Source: Clostridiales bacterium UBA7568
Lineage (GTDB): Bacteria; Bacillota; Clostridia; Oscillospirales; CAG-272
Assembly (NCBI GenBank): GCA_002479075.1
Contig: DLLG01000010.1
Coordinates: 1 to 64,000 of the forward strand
Length of the DNA stretch: 64,000 nt
Direction of reading: 5' to 3'
Below, one piece after another: positions 9,213-18,881 of the stretch. How positions within the stretch are numbered: the stretch's first letter is position 1; each line of letters begins with the position of its first letter. Made by a program: the position numbers and the translations under genes. Under the pieces are notes generated by a model. It was not told the DNA's origin. It searched no databases and saw nothing but the letters and a program-made list of their open reading frames with translations.

Positions 9213-9536
9213 TCACCTGTAATAAACGTAGTAACAGATGATCGTGCGGACTTTGCCTCCCTGCTCGATGTCCGGCGCGGTTATAATCACGCCTTCAAGG
9301 GACATAAGCTCGGAGACCGTCATTTCTTCAATGTTGCAGCGGAAGATGACGCGGTTGTCCGCAGAGACGATAAGCTGCCCGTTTCTTATGTTGAAGCCGC
9401 CGTTTTTGCCGATGACGGAATCGGTATCGCCGTCGCGCTCGGTTGCGTAACGGAGACGGTTGCGAACCATCTTTTCCGCCATTTTGATTTTGAACGACAG
9501 CTTTTCTTCGGGCTTTTTCCGTTTGAAAAGGGACAT
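9213..9536 (-). CDS. Conserved hypothetical protein, 107 aa
   Basis: A soluble 107-aa protein with a basic N-terminus (MSLFKRKKPEEK) and a beta-rich remainder ending in IICYYVYYR. No family is recognised. ATG 9536 was chosen because GAGAGG precedes it; an upstream in-frame ATG at 9617 has no such site. A candidate promoter lies at 9559-9587. The gene is convergent with the SDR gene: the two stops form the palindrome TGATCA, with no terminator between them. Confidence 0.7.
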   Translation of the reverse strand: MSLFKRKKPEEKLSFKIKMAEKMVRNRLRYATERDGDTDSVIGKNGGFNIRNGQLIVSADNRVIFRCNIEEMTVSELMSLEGVIITAPDIEQGGKVRTIICYYVYYR

Positions 9537-9558
9537 AATTTTCACCTCTCTTTGCTTT

Positions 9559-9587
9559 ATGATAACACAAACCGGAGAAAAAGCAAA
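9559..9587 (-). promoter_or_regulatory. Candidate SigA promoter for the 107-aa gene
   Basis: TTTGCT-N17-TATCAT on the minus strand, about 23 bp before the ATG at 9536. The -35 is only a moderate match. Confidence 0.45.
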
Positions 9588-9726
9588 GAAAAAACGATAA
9601 AATTGTCCGAATTTCAAAAACCCCCTTTAATATTTGCTCAAATGATGATAAAATAGTCGTTGCTATGAGATTTTCAGACCTTATTTACGACTATATTCAA
9701 TAAAAACTGTTTTGATGAGGTAAAAA

Positions 9727-12700
9727 ATGAGTATTGAACAGAACAAGATCAAGGAAAACAAAAATTTCTTTGTCCGAATGTGGCTCAGGCTGAAGTCAAG
9801 CGAGTACACATATCTCGCGGCGGCGTTCCTTCTGCCGTTTACGGTAATGGCGGGAGTGTTTGCATGTATGGGCTTCCATCCCTTCGGCAACGGCTCGATT
9901 CTGACGCTGGACTTTCAGGCGCAGTATATTTTCTATTATGAGAAGATCCGCGATCTGCTTGTGAACGGAGGCAGCTGGCTTTATTCCTGGCAGAGGACGC
10001 TCGGCGGAGAGTTTATGGGCATAGTCGCGTACTATATGGGCAGCCCGTTCAATCTTTTGCTCGTTCTCTTCCCGAAGAAGAACATAGTTGACGCAGTTAC
10101 GTTTATCCAGCTCTGCAAGATCGGCGCTATGGGTCTCAACTTCGGCATCTATCTGCATAAGACGAGAAAGCCCGGGCAGATGAGGACGATCGCCCTTTCG
10201 ATGATGTATGCTCTCTGCGGATATGCCGTCATCCAGACGATTGACCCGATGTGGCTCGATGCTGTCGTTTTCCTGCCGCTGCTCATCCTCGGCACGGAAG
10301 CTCTCGTCCGCAAGAGAAAGGTTGTTCTCTATATAATTTCTCTCTCCGTCATATTCATCTCGAACTACTATATGGGATATATGTGCGGAATATTCACATT
10401 CCTCTATTTCTGCTACTACTATTACACCATCCGCCCCGAGATATACAAGGGCGAGGACAGGTTCTTCCGCAGCGTCGGCTTTAAAACCTTTATGCGCTTT
10501 GCGTTCAGCACGCTGCTTGCAATCGGACTTTCGTCGTTTATGCTCTATGCAGCCTGGTATTCGCTGAGCTTCGGCAAGATGGGCTGGCTGAACGTTGACT
10601 TCTCGTTCCAGCTCCGTTTTGATTATCTTGACCTGTTTATAAATATGCTTCCTGGCTCGTATACGTCGCTCAACCGCGGAGGTCAGCCGGAGATATATTG
10701 CGGTGTCGTCGCGCTTATGTGCATCCCGCTTTTCTATCTCTCAAAATCTGTTCCGAAGAGACAGAAAATCGCGGCGACGGGAATGCTCGTTGCGCTCATC
10801 GCAAGCTTTACCGTCAACACCATAGACCTCGTTTGGCACGGCTTTGCAATGCCGAACTGGCTCAATTACAGATACGCATACGTCTTTTCTTTCTTCGTTC
10901 TGACAATGGCTGCCGATGCGCTCAAGGGTATCGGAAAGATAAAGCCTTCGTATATAGTTGCGACGGGGGTGACCTGCTCTCTGCTCGTTCTGATTATTCA
11001 GAAGCTGAACGTTACCTTCAAGCAGGGCGACAACACCATTGCGCTGAGCTCTCTCAGATGTATAATGTTCTCCCTTATCGTCATTATTATTTATACGCTG
11101 ATTCTCAAATCCCTGCACGATAAAAAGACGAGGGAGTCCGCGGCGTTTATGCTGGCGGCGGTCGTCTGCGTCGAGCTTTTCGGAGCCGCATTGCTCAATT
11201 CCGTAAGCGTGCGGGAGGAGGTCGGCGAGACGAAATACGGAAACTACCTTGACGCAAACGGAAACGAACAATACGACACATACAGAGGCGGCATTGACAG
11301 GATAAAGGGCGTTGTTGACAAGATACTTGACAGCGACAAGACCTTTTACCGTATGGAAAGTACGCTTTACCGTTGCTATGTAAACGAGCCGATGGCGCTC
11401 GGCTATAACGGCATCTCCCATTCGACCTCGACCTTAAACGAACGCCTTATAAAAATGATGGCTCAGATGGGCTATTCGTCCGATTCTCACTGGACAAAAT
11501 ATCGCGGCGGAACACCCGTTTCGGACGCGCTCCTCGGAATCAAATACGTGATAACCAAAAACGATACTCTTGACCGCAACATCTTCAATATTGCGGCGCA
11601 GGGCGAAGAAGGCTACCGCTACGTAAAATCAGAAAATATCATCTATGCGATGCAGAATACAAAGGCGCTTTCCGTTGCGTACGGCGTAAGCGAGAATGTC
11701 ATAGAGGATATGAACGGTCTTACGGCTCCGGACGATCCGCCCCGCTTCTCCGGTCTTGAATATCAGAACAGGCTCGTAAAGTCTATGCTCTCGGAGAGCG
11801 GAGTGAATGTTGACGTGTTCAAGGGAATAACGGCTTCGATGAGCGTTGTCGATTGCACACGCAGCACGTCTCTTCAGTACGGCACTAACCATTACTGGCT
11901 TGACAAGAGCGGCAACGACCCGAAGGCTGTCTTTGATTTCACAGCTCCCGCAAACGGTCCGATATACGTTCATTTCAACGTATCGAGAAACTTCGGATAT
12001 TCGGGCAAGGTTTATGTCAAGAAGAACAACAGCGCCGCGGCATATGTTGCAGACTGTCTCGGAGACGACACGAGATGCATAATAAAGCTCGGAGATTTCT
12101 CCGAGGGAGATAAGGTGTCCGTCGAGCTGCGTCTGAACGGAGACAGCATCCTCTTCTCAAGAGAATCGAAATACTTCTTCTATTATATGGATTACAACGC
12201 ATTGACGGAGGCGTTTGACCAGCTCTCCGCGGCGGAAATGTATATAGAAGACTACGGCAACGACTACCTCAAGGGCACAATCGACTTGCCGGAGGGTCAG
12301 GAGCTGATATTCACATCGATCCCTTATGACGCCGGCTGGAACGTATATGTTGACGGCGAAAAAGCGGAGACCGTTATGGTCTGCGATTCACTCCTTGCCG
12401 TAAAATCGACGGCGGGCTATCACGACATCGAATTCCGCTATATGCCGAAGGGCTATGTCATAACGATAATCATAACCGTGCTTTCGCTCATCGTGTTCAT
12501 CTGCTTTATCCTCTTTGTAAAGGTTGATAAGGTAAGACGCTTTGTATATAAGCTTGCTGGCAAAAAGTACGCTCCCTACGGCGTTTCCGGCGATATGATA
12601 TTCATAACGGAGGACGTAGCGGACGATGACGACGTTCCCGCAACTGCCGGTATGATAAAGGCTTCGGAGCCCGAAAAGGCGGAGCCGGTCGCTCCCGCAG

Positions 12701-12750
12701 AGGAAAAGCCTTCAGAGAAAGAGCCTTCCTCCGGAGAAGAAACCAAATAA
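9727..12750 (+). CDS. YfhO-family integral membrane protein
   Basis: A 1007-aa YfhO-family protein. A first transmembrane helix near residue 30 is followed by about a dozen more, with a GT-C-like first loop (LDFQAQYIFYYEKIRDLL, acidic residue in an aromatic context). A long soluble region (about 470-900) follows, then a final helix near residue 905-930 and a Glu/Pro/Ala-rich cytoplasmic tail. YfhO in Bacillus is needed for lipoteichoic-acid glycosylation, and members are thought to be lipid-linked glycosyltransferases; the substrate here is unknown. The start at 9727 has GAGG upstream. A terminator follows at 12761. Confidence 0.9.
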   Translation: MSIEQNKIKENKNFFVRMWLRLKSSEYTYLAAAFLLPFTVMAGVFACMGFHPFGNGSILTLDFQAQYIFYYEKIRDLLVNGGSWLYSWQRTLGGEFMGIVAYYMGSPFNLLLVLFPKKNIVDAVTFIQLCKIGAMGLNFGIYLHKTRKPGQMRTIALSMMYALCGYAVIQTIDPMWLDAVVFLPLLILGTEALVRKRKVVLYIISLSVIFISNYYMGYMCGIFTFLYFCYYYYTIRPEIYKGEDRFFRSVGFKTFMRFAFSTLLAIGLSSFMLYAAWYSLSFGKMGWLNVDFSFQLRFDYLDLFINMLPGSYTSLNRGGQPEIYCGVVALMCIPLFYLSKSVPKRQKIAATGMLVALIASFTVNTIDLVWHGFAMPNWLNYRYAYVFSFFVLTMAADALKGIGKIKPSYIVATGVTCSLLVLIIQKLNVTFKQGDNTIALSSLRCIMFSLIVIIIYTLILKSLHDKKTRESAAFMLAAVVCVELFGAALLNSVSVREEVGETKYGNYLDANGNEQYDTYRGGIDRIKGVVDKILDSDKTFYRMESTLYRCYVNEPMALGYNGISHSTSTLNERLIKMMAQMGYSSDSHWTKYRGGTPVSDALLGIKYVITKNDTLDRNIFNIAAQGEEGYRYVKSENIIYAMQNTKALSVAYGVSENVIEDMNGLTAPDDPPRFSGLEYQNRLVKSMLSESGVNVDVFKGITASMSVVDCTRSTSLQYGTNHYWLDKSGNDPKAVFDFTAPANGPIYVHFNVSRNFGYSGKVYVKKNNSAAAYVADCLGDDTRCIIKLGDFSEGDKVSVELRLNGDSILFSRESKYFFYYMDYNALTEAFDQLSAAEMYIEDYGNDYLKGTIDLPEGQELIFTSIPYDAGWNVYVDGEKAETVMVCDSLLAVKSTAGYHDIEFRYMPKGYVITIIITVLSLIVFICFILFVKVDKVRRFVYKLAGKKYAPYGVSGDMIFITEDVADDDDVPATAGMIKASEPEKAEPVAPAEEKPSEKEPSSGEETK

Positions 12751-12760
12751 ATTAAAACGG

Positions 12761-12796
12761 ACAAATCGGAAGGGGCAGCTTTTCCGATTTGTTTTG
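12761..12796 (+). terminator. Rho-independent terminator after the YfhO-family gene
   Basis: 11-bp stem ACAAATCGGAA / TTCCGATTTGT followed by a TTTTGAT tract, 10 bp after the stop and just before the rqcH ribosome-binding site. Confidence 0.75.
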
Positions 12797-12810
12797 ATGA
12801 AAGAGGAAAT

Positions 12811-14553
12811 ATGGCATTTGACGTTATATTTGCGACGGCTGTCGCAAAGGAGCTGGACGGTGCCCTTGCGGGGGCAAGGGTCGAAAAGGTCTATCAGCCG
12901 TCAAAAGAAGAAATATTGCTTTTCTGCCGTGTCGGCAGGGAAACGAGGAAGCTGATCGTTTCCTCCTCTCCCGCTTCGGCGAGAGTATGTTTTACGGATA
13001 CCGCCGGGGAAAACCCCGCCGCCCCTCCGATGTTCTGTATGCTGCTGCGCAAGCATCTTGCGGGAGCGCAGATCGAGGGCGTGGAGACGGTCGGTTTCGA
13101 GCGTGCGATAAAGATAACCTTTGCCTGCCGGGACGAGCTCGGCTTTGATTGCAGGCGTTATCTGATAGCGGAGATAATGGGCAAATACAGCAACATAATC
13201 TTCGCCGGTGACGATGACGGAAAAATGAAAATACTCGGCGTGGCAAAGCCCGTCGATATGACGACGAGCCGCGTTCGCCAGCTCCTGCCGGGGATGATAT
13301 ATCAGTCGCCGCCGCCGCAGGAGAAAAAGTCGCCACTGGACGAAACCGGAGAGGACTTTCTTTCCCGTTTTGAAAATTACCCGCAGGGAAAGGACGCAGA
13401 AAGATTTTTCATTGACACATATCTCGGCTTTTCTCCCGCAGTTGCAAGGGAGCTTGTCCATAGGGCGGGCTGCGACGGAGCGACCGCCGGCGAAGCTGAT
13501 GCAAAAAAACTTGCTTCTGTCTTCCTTGCGCTTATGGAAAAAGTGAAAAACGGGGATTTTGTTCCTTACGCTGTTTACGGCGCAGGCGGCGAGCCGGAAG
13601 AGTTTTCATATACGGAGATAACATATCTGCCCGGAGCGGGGAAAAGATTTGAGAGCTTTTCCGGGCTTCTCTCGGCTTTTTACGGCAAAAAAGCGGAAGC
13701 CGAGGCGCTGAAAAACCGCGTCGGTGCGACGGAGGCGCTGATAGTCACGGCGAAAAAACGACTGACAAAGAAGCTGGACGTTCTCTCCGCAGAGCTTTCC
13801 GAATGTGAGGAAGCGGATAAATATCGGCTCTGGGGCGAGCTTATAACAGGCTCTCTCTATATGCTGACGGGCAAAGCCGGGGAAGCGACCGTTACAGACT
13901 ATTATTCAGACCCGCCTCGGGCGGTAACCATTCCGCTTGACGAAAAGCTGACGGCGTCCCAGAATGCGGCGAGATATTATAAGAAGTATAACAAGCTCAA
14001 AACGGCGAGGACGATTGCCGCCGAGCAGGCGGAAAAAGCCCGCGCGGAGCTGGAATATCTCAAGACAGTCGAAGCTTCGCTTGCGCTTTGCGACTGTGCG
14101 GCGGATGTTTCCGAGATAAGGGAAGAGCTTATGAAAACGGGCTATCTCCGTCGCCCTGTTCAGGCAAAGGGGCAGAAGCCGAAAAAGACCGAGCCGATGT
14201 ATTTTCATACGTCGCTCGGCAGGGAGATTATCTGCGGAAAGAACAATACCCAGAACGACTTTCTCTCAACAAAATTTGCCGAAAAGAGCGACTGGTGGTT
14301 TCACGTCAAGGGCGGGGCGGGGTCGCACGTGATTATGCGCTGCGAGCCTGATGAAGACCCCGACGCGAGAGACTTTACGGAGGCGGCGCAGGCGGCGGCA
14401 TTTTTCTCCGACGAGAAGGCTTCCGCAAACGTCGCAGTCGATTATACTCTTGCGAAATTTGTCAAAAAGCCGTCGGGCTCGGCGCCGGGTCACGTAATTT
14501 ATACAGATTATTATACGGCGTATGTAAATCCCGCAAAGCCGAAAGGAAAATAA
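12811..14553 (+). CDS. rqcH: NFACT protein RqcH (Rqc2 homolog, ribosome quality control)
   Basis: A 580-aa NFACT/FbpA family protein. The NFACT-N domain carries DVIFATAVAKEL and the GKYSNII motif, followed by helix-hairpin and coiled-coil regions. The C-terminal NFACT-R domain includes GREIICGKNN and DWWFHVKGGAGSHV near residues 470-515. In Bacillus RqcH recruits tRNA-Ala to stalled 50S subunits to add alanine tails; older names call it fibronectin-binding protein. The start has GAGG upstream. The next gene starts one base after the stop. Confidence 0.95.
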   Translation: MAFDVIFATAVAKELDGALAGARVEKVYQPSKEEILLFCRVGRETRKLIVSSSPASARVCFTDTAGENPAAPPMFCMLLRKHLAGAQIEGVETVGFERAIKITFACRDELGFDCRRYLIAEIMGKYSNIIFAGDDDGKMKILGVAKPVDMTTSRVRQLLPGMIYQSPPPQEKKSPLDETGEDFLSRFENYPQGKDAERFFIDTYLGFSPAVARELVHRAGCDGATAGEADAKKLASVFLALMEKVKNGDFVPYAVYGAGGEPEEFSYTEITYLPGAGKRFESFSGLLSAFYGKKAEAEALKNRVGATEALIVTAKKRLTKKLDVLSAELSECEEADKYRLWGELITGSLYMLTGKAGEATVTDYYSDPPRAVTIPLDEKLTASQNAARYYKKYNKLKTARTIAAEQAEKARAELEYLKTVEASLALCDCAADVSEIREELMKTGYLRRPVQAKGQKPKKTEPMYFHTSLGREIICGKNNTQNDFLSTKFAEKSDWWFHVKGGAGSHVIMRCEPDEDPDARDFTEAAQAAAFFSDEKASANVAVDYTLAKFVKKPSGSAPGHVIYTDYYTAYVNPAKPKGK

Positions 14554-14554
14554 A

Positions 14555-15031
14555 ATGACAGATCTTTATATAAAACAACACGTTTTCACCCTCGGCGAAA
14601 GGTTCACGGTCTATTCGGAGGACGGAAGCGAAAAATATTATGTTTCAGGCGAGTTTTTGTCTCTGCCGAAAACGTTTCATATAAGCTCGGCGGGAGGGGA
14701 AGAACTCGCGGAAATTTCCAGAAGGCTCTTTTCGTTCCCCATCAAATACGACTTCTCCGCCGGCGGGGAGGAGATGACCGTTTGCAAGAGAATATCGTTT
14801 TTCTGCCAGTCATACAGAGTCGAGCCGATCGGCTGGGAGATAGATGGCGACTTCTTTGCTCACGAATACGAAATAACCGACGACGGAGGCACAGTCGCAA
14901 CGGTTTCAAAGGAATGGTTTACCTTCGGCGACGCTTATCGCCTTCGCGTTATGCGGGACGAAGATGTTCTCGCCTGTCTTTGCGCCCTTATCGTGATAGA
15001 TGCGTGCATTGCGGCATCAAATAACGGCTGA
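14555..15031 (+). CDS. LURP-one-related (Tubby-like) protein
   Basis: A 158-aa protein of the LURP-one family, recognised from its N-terminal LYIKQHVFTLGERFTVY and the repeated beta-strand architecture that predicts the Tubby-like 12-stranded barrel, ending in a hydrophobic helix (LCALIVIDACIAA). Function in bacteria is unknown. It begins one base after rqcH and is probably co-transcribed with it. Confidence 0.85.
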   Translation: MTDLYIKQHVFTLGERFTVYSEDGSEKYYVSGEFLSLPKTFHISSAGGEELAEISRRLFSFPIKYDFSAGGEEMTVCKRISFFCQSYRVEPIGWEIDGDFFAHEYEITDDGGTVATVSKEWFTFGDAYRLRVMRDEDVLACLCALIVIDACIAASNNG

Positions 15032-15074
15032 AAGACGAAAAAATTTATTTTTGAGAGCATTTTTTGTGATAAAC

Positions 15075-15109
15075 TTGTTTACTTTTCAAAACAAACGTGC
15101 TATTATAAT
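15075..15109 (+). promoter_or_regulatory. Candidate PFOR promoter with TTGTTT/AAACAA inverted repeat
   Basis: A perfect -10 (TATAAT, 15104-15109) lies 59 bp before the PFOR ATG but lacks a good -35. An inverted repeat TTGTTT-N8-AAACAA (15075-15094) covers the -35 zone and could be an activator or repressor site. It is not a full match to the Rex operator. Confidence 0.4.
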
Positions 15110-15168
15110 AGGTAATGCAAAATATATATAATTTCAAGTTATATGCAAATAAAAAACGGAGGAAAACT

Positions 15169-18100
15169 ATGGCAAGAAAAATGATTTCTATGGACGGTAA
15201 CACCGCTGCCGCACACGTTTCGTATGCGTTTACGGAAGTTGCCGCGATCTATCCCATCACGCCCTCCAGCCCTATGGCTGAGAATACGGACACATGGTCT
15301 GCGGGCGGGCTCAAAAATATCTTCGGAGACAAGGTAAAGGTTGTTGAAATGCAGTCAGAAGCAGGTGCGGCAGGTGCCGTTCACGGCTCTCTCGCTGCAG
15401 GCGCGCTCACAACAACATATACCGCTTCTCAGGGACTTCTCCTTATGATCCCTAATATGTACAAGATCGCGGGAGAACTTCTTCCCTGCGTAATTCACGT
15501 TTCCGCTCGTTGCGTTGCTTCTCACGCACTCAACATTTTCGGCGACCATTCGGACGTATACGCTTGCCGTCAGACAGGCTTTGCTATGCTCGCTGAATCC
15601 AACCCGCAGGAAATTATGGACCTCGGCGCTGTTGCCCATCTTTCAACAATCAAGGGCAGAGTACCTTTCCTTAACTTCTTCGACGGCTTCAGAACATCTC
15701 ACGAAATCCAGAAGATCGAAGCTTGGGACTTTGACGATCTCAAATCTATGATAGACAAGGACGCTCTCGCAGCTTTCCGCGCGCGTGCGCTCAACCCCGA
15801 ACATCCCGTTCTCCGCGGCTCGGCAGAAAACGGCGATATCTTCTTCCAGCACAGAGAGGCTTGCAACGAATATTACAATGCTCTCCCCGCTATCGTTGAA
15901 GAATATATGGGCAAGGTAAACGAAAAGCTCGGAACAAACTATCAGCTCTTCAACTACTACGGCGCACCCGATGCAGACAGAGTTATCATCGCTATGGGCT
16001 CCGTATGCGACGTTGCAGAGGAAGTTGTTGATTATATGAACGCTCACGGCGAGAAGGTTGGTCTTGTAAAGGTTCGTCTTTACCGTCCTTTCCGTGCGGA
16101 CAAGCTCATCGCAGCTATCCCCGAGACCTGCAAGAAGATCGCAGTTCTCGACAGAACAAAAGAGCCTGGCTCTCTCGGCGAGCCTCTCTATCTTGACGTT
16201 GTTACGGCTCTTGCTCAGGCAGGAAAAGCTGTAAAGGTTGTCGGCGGACGTTACGGCCTCGGCTCAAAGGATACTCCTCCGTCCTCTATCTTCGCAGTTT
16301 ATGAAAACCTCGCAAAGGACGCTCCGAAGAACGGCTTCACAATCGGTATCAACGATGACGTTACAGGCCTTTCTCTCGAAGAGAAGCCCGCTCCGGACAC
16401 AGCTCCCGCAGGCACAATCGCTTGCAAGTTCTGGGGTCTCGGCGGCGACGGTACAGTCGGTGCAAACAAGAACTCGATAAAGATCATCGGCGACCATACC
16501 GATAAATACATTCAGGCATACTTCCAGTACGACTCGAAGAAGACAGGCGGCTTTACGGTTTCTCACCTCCGCTTCGGCGATACGCCTATCAAGAGCCCGT
16601 ACTACATCACAAAGGCAGACTTCGTCGCTTGCCATAATCACGCTTATCTTGAGCAGTATGATATGGTATCCGATGTCAAGCCCGGCGGCGTATTCCTTCT
16701 CGACTGCCCCTGGACAGAGGCAGAGCTCGATGAAAAGCTCCCCGGCTCCGTAAAGGCTTATATCGCAAACAACGGTATCAACTTCTACGTTATCGACGCT
16801 ACCGGCACAGCTATGAAGCTCGGCAACGTCAAGGTTAAGAACACGGTTCTTCAGTCCGCCTTCTTCTCTCTTGCAAAGGTTCTCCCCGCAGAGGAAGCAA
16901 TCGAATATATGAAGAAGATGGCTTATAAGTCATATTCCAAGAAGGGCGAAGCTATCGTCAACCTCAACTACGCCGCTATCGACGCAGGCGCAGGCGCGGC
17001 TGTCAAGGTAAACGTTCCAGAAAGCTGGAAGACGGCTGAAAAGGAAGCTGCAAAGGCTCCCGCAGAAGGCAAGAGAGCTGACCTTGTTAAGTTTGTAAAC
17101 GACATTGCACGCCCCGTAAACGCTATGAAGGGCGATTCGCTCCCCGTTTCCGCATTCAAGGATTGCGCAGACGGCACATATCCTCAGGGCGCTTCCGCTT
17201 ATGACAAGCGCGGAGTTGCAGTCAAGGTTCCCGTATGGCACGCTGAAAACTGCATCCAGTGCAACCAGTGCTCTTATGTATGTCCTCACGCCGCTATCCG
17301 TCCCTTCGCTATGAACGCGGACGAAGCCGCAAAGGCTCCCGCTTGCACAAAGTTCACGGCTAAGATGATGGGTAAGGGTTGCGAAGATTATAAATTCACA
17401 ATCGCTGTTTCTCCTCTCGACTGTATGGGCTGCTCGCTCTGCGTGAACGTCTGCCCGACAAAGCCCGAGAAGAGAGCTCTCGAAATGGTTCTGACAGAGA
17501 CCCAGCTCGATCAGCAGCCCGCTTTCGATTACGCTGTAAACAACGTAACAAAGAAGGCTACTCCCTTTGCAGATACAACAGTCAAGGGCAGCCAGTTCAA
17601 TCAGCCCCTGCTCCAGTTCTCCGGATCCTGCGCAGGCTGTGCAGAAACAACTTATGCCCGCCTTATCACACAGCTCTTCGGCGAGAAGATGTATATCTCC
17701 AACGCTACGGGTTGTTCCTCCATTTGGGGTGGCTCCGCTCCCTCCACACCGTACACGGTCAATAACGAGAGCGGTCACGGTCCCGCTTGGGCAAACTCCC
17801 TCTTCGAGGATAACGCAGAGCACGGTCTCGGTATGCTGACGGCTGTAAAGCACCGTCGCGCACACCTTGCAGACGTTGTAAAGGCACTTGTTGCAACCGA
17901 ATGCTGCGACGAAACAGTCAAAGCGGCAGGCAACGAATGGCTTGAAAATATTGATACAGACGCTTCCGCAGAGGCGGGCAAGAAGCTCGTTTCCGCTTGT
18001 GAAGCAGCACTTGCAAAGAGCTGCGAATGCGGCGCTTGCGACCTCGCAAAGGAGATCGTTGCAAATGCGGATATGCTCGCAAAGAAGTCCGTATGGATCT

Positions 18101-18750
18101 TCGGCGGCGACGGCTGGGCATATGATATCGGTTTCGGCGGCCTTGACCACGTTCTCGCTTCCGGCGAAAACGTAAACGTTATGGTATTCGATACCGAGGT
18201 TTACTCAAACACAGGCGGTCAGGCTTCAAAGGCAAGCCAGGTCGGTCAGGTTGCGCAGTTTGCAGCAGCAGGTAAGGCAATCAAGAAGAAGAACCTTGCC
18301 GAAATCGCTATGAGCTACGGCTACGTCTACGTTGCACAGGTTGCTATGGGCGCAGATATGAACCAGACTGTCAAGGCTATTGCAGAGGCAGAAGCATACA
18401 ACGGTCCTTCGCTCATCATCGGTTACGCTCCCTGCGAAATGCACGGACTCAAGGGCGGCATGAGCAACTGCCAGGCTGAAATGAAGAAAGCTGTTGACGC
18501 AGGTTATTGGCAGATGTTCCGCTTCAACCCTGCAAACATCGCAGAGGGCAAGAACCCGCTGACAATCGACTCCAAGGAGCCGACGGCTGACTACGTTGAG
18601 TTCATCAAGAGCGAAACACGTTACAGCAGACTTGTTCAGTCCTTCCCCGAAAGAGCAGAAAAGCTCTTCGCAGAAGCAAGCGAGCTTGCAAAAGAGAAAT
18701 ATCGTCACCTTGTTGACCTCAGAAATATGTACGAGACAGAAGTCAAGTAA
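15169..18750 (+). CDS. nifJ: Pyruvate:ferredoxin (flavodoxin) oxidoreductase, single-chain
   Basis: A 1193-aa one-piece PFOR that decarboxylates pyruvate to acetyl-CoA, CO2 and reduced ferredoxin. The N-terminal domain has the AAAHVSYAFTEVAAIYPITPSSPMAE-type start, shown in part. Two 4Fe-4S motifs lie near residues 700-765 (CIQCNQCSYVCP and CMGCSLCVNVCP). The C-terminal TPP domain has GCAGC, ATGCSSIWGGS and GGDGWAYDIG, and the metal-binding VYSNTGGQ follows. ATG 15169 was chosen for its GGAGG site. Codon use favours GCA/GCT over GCG, as in the ribosomal genes of this window, suggesting high expression. A terminator follows directly. Confidence 0.97.
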   Translation: MARKMISMDGNTAAAHVSYAFTEVAAIYPITPSSPMAENTDTWSAGGLKNIFGDKVKVVEMQSEAGAAGAVHGSLAAGALTTTYTASQGLLLMIPNMYKIAGELLPCVIHVSARCVASHALNIFGDHSDVYACRQTGFAMLAESNPQEIMDLGAVAHLSTIKGRVPFLNFFDGFRTSHEIQKIEAWDFDDLKSMIDKDALAAFRARALNPEHPVLRGSAENGDIFFQHREACNEYYNALPAIVEEYMGKVNEKLGTNYQLFNYYGAPDADRVIIAMGSVCDVAEEVVDYMNAHGEKVGLVKVRLYRPFRADKLIAAIPETCKKIAVLDRTKEPGSLGEPLYLDVVTALAQAGKAVKVVGGRYGLGSKDTPPSSIFAVYENLAKDAPKNGFTIGINDDVTGLSLEEKPAPDTAPAGTIACKFWGLGGDGTVGANKNSIKIIGDHTDKYIQAYFQYDSKKTGGFTVSHLRFGDTPIKSPYYITKADFVACHNHAYLEQYDMVSDVKPGGVFLLDCPWTEAELDEKLPGSVKAYIANNGINFYVIDATGTAMKLGNVKVKNTVLQSAFFSLAKVLPAEEAIEYMKKMAYKSYSKKGEAIVNLNYAAIDAGAGAAVKVNVPESWKTAEKEAAKAPAEGKRADLVKFVNDIARPVNAMKGDSLPVSAFKDCADGTYPQGASAYDKRGVAVKVPVWHAENCIQCNQCSYVCPHAAIRPFAMNADEAAKAPACTKFTAKMMGKGCEDYKFTIAVSPLDCMGCSLCVNVCPTKPEKRALEMVLTETQLDQQPAFDYAVNNVTKKATPFADTTVKGSQFNQPLLQFSGSCAGCAETTYARLITQLFGEKMYISNATGCSSIWGGSAPSTPYTVNNESGHGPAWANSLFEDNAEHGLGMLTAVKHRRAHLADVVKALVATECCDETVKAAGNEWLENIDTDASAEAGKKLVSACEAALAKSCECGACDLAKEIVANADMLAKKSVWIFGGDGWAYDIGFGGLDHVLASGENVNVMVFDTEVYSNTGGQASKASQVGQVAQFAAAGKAIKKKNLAEIAMSYGYVYVAQVAMGADMNQTVKAIAEAEAYNGPSLIIGYAPCEMHGLKGGMSNCQAEMKKAVDAGYWQMFRFNPANIAEGKNPLTIDSKEPTADYVEFIKSETRYSRLVQSFPERAEKLFAEASELAKEKYRHLVDLRNMYETEVK

Positions 18751-18756
18751 AATAAA

Positions 18757-18785
18757 AAAATCCCCGCTTCGGCGGGGATTTTTTG
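18757..18785 (+). terminator. Terminator after PFOR
   Basis: AAAATCCCCGC-TTC-GGCGGGGATTTTTT hairpin starting 7 bp after the stop. Confidence 0.9.
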
Positions 18786-18846
18786 AGCTTGCGGAAAGAA
18801 ACGGCGGAGCCAAATAAAACGCAAGGCAGAAAATCATTTTCTCCTA

Positions 18847-18876
18847 AAAAACCGACGGTCAGGCGACCGTCGGTTT
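18847..18876 (-). terminator. Terminator for the alpha/beta hydrolase and trk run
   Basis: Stem ACCGACGGTC / GACCGTCGGT flanked by A and T runs, 6 bp beyond the hydrolase stop. It can work in both directions. Confidence 0.85.
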
Positions 18877-18881
18877 TGCTT

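Noticed and set aside
15075..15094. Rex-type operator before PFOR
   Set aside because: TTGTTT-N8-AAACAA lacks the full TTGT(T/G)AANNNNTTAACAA pattern and spacing; kept only as a generic inverted repeat.
16930..18150. 406-codon minus-strand frame inside PFOR
   Set aside because: It mirrors the biased codon use of PFOR (antisense of GCA/GCT-rich codons) and is Cys/Val rich without domain structure.
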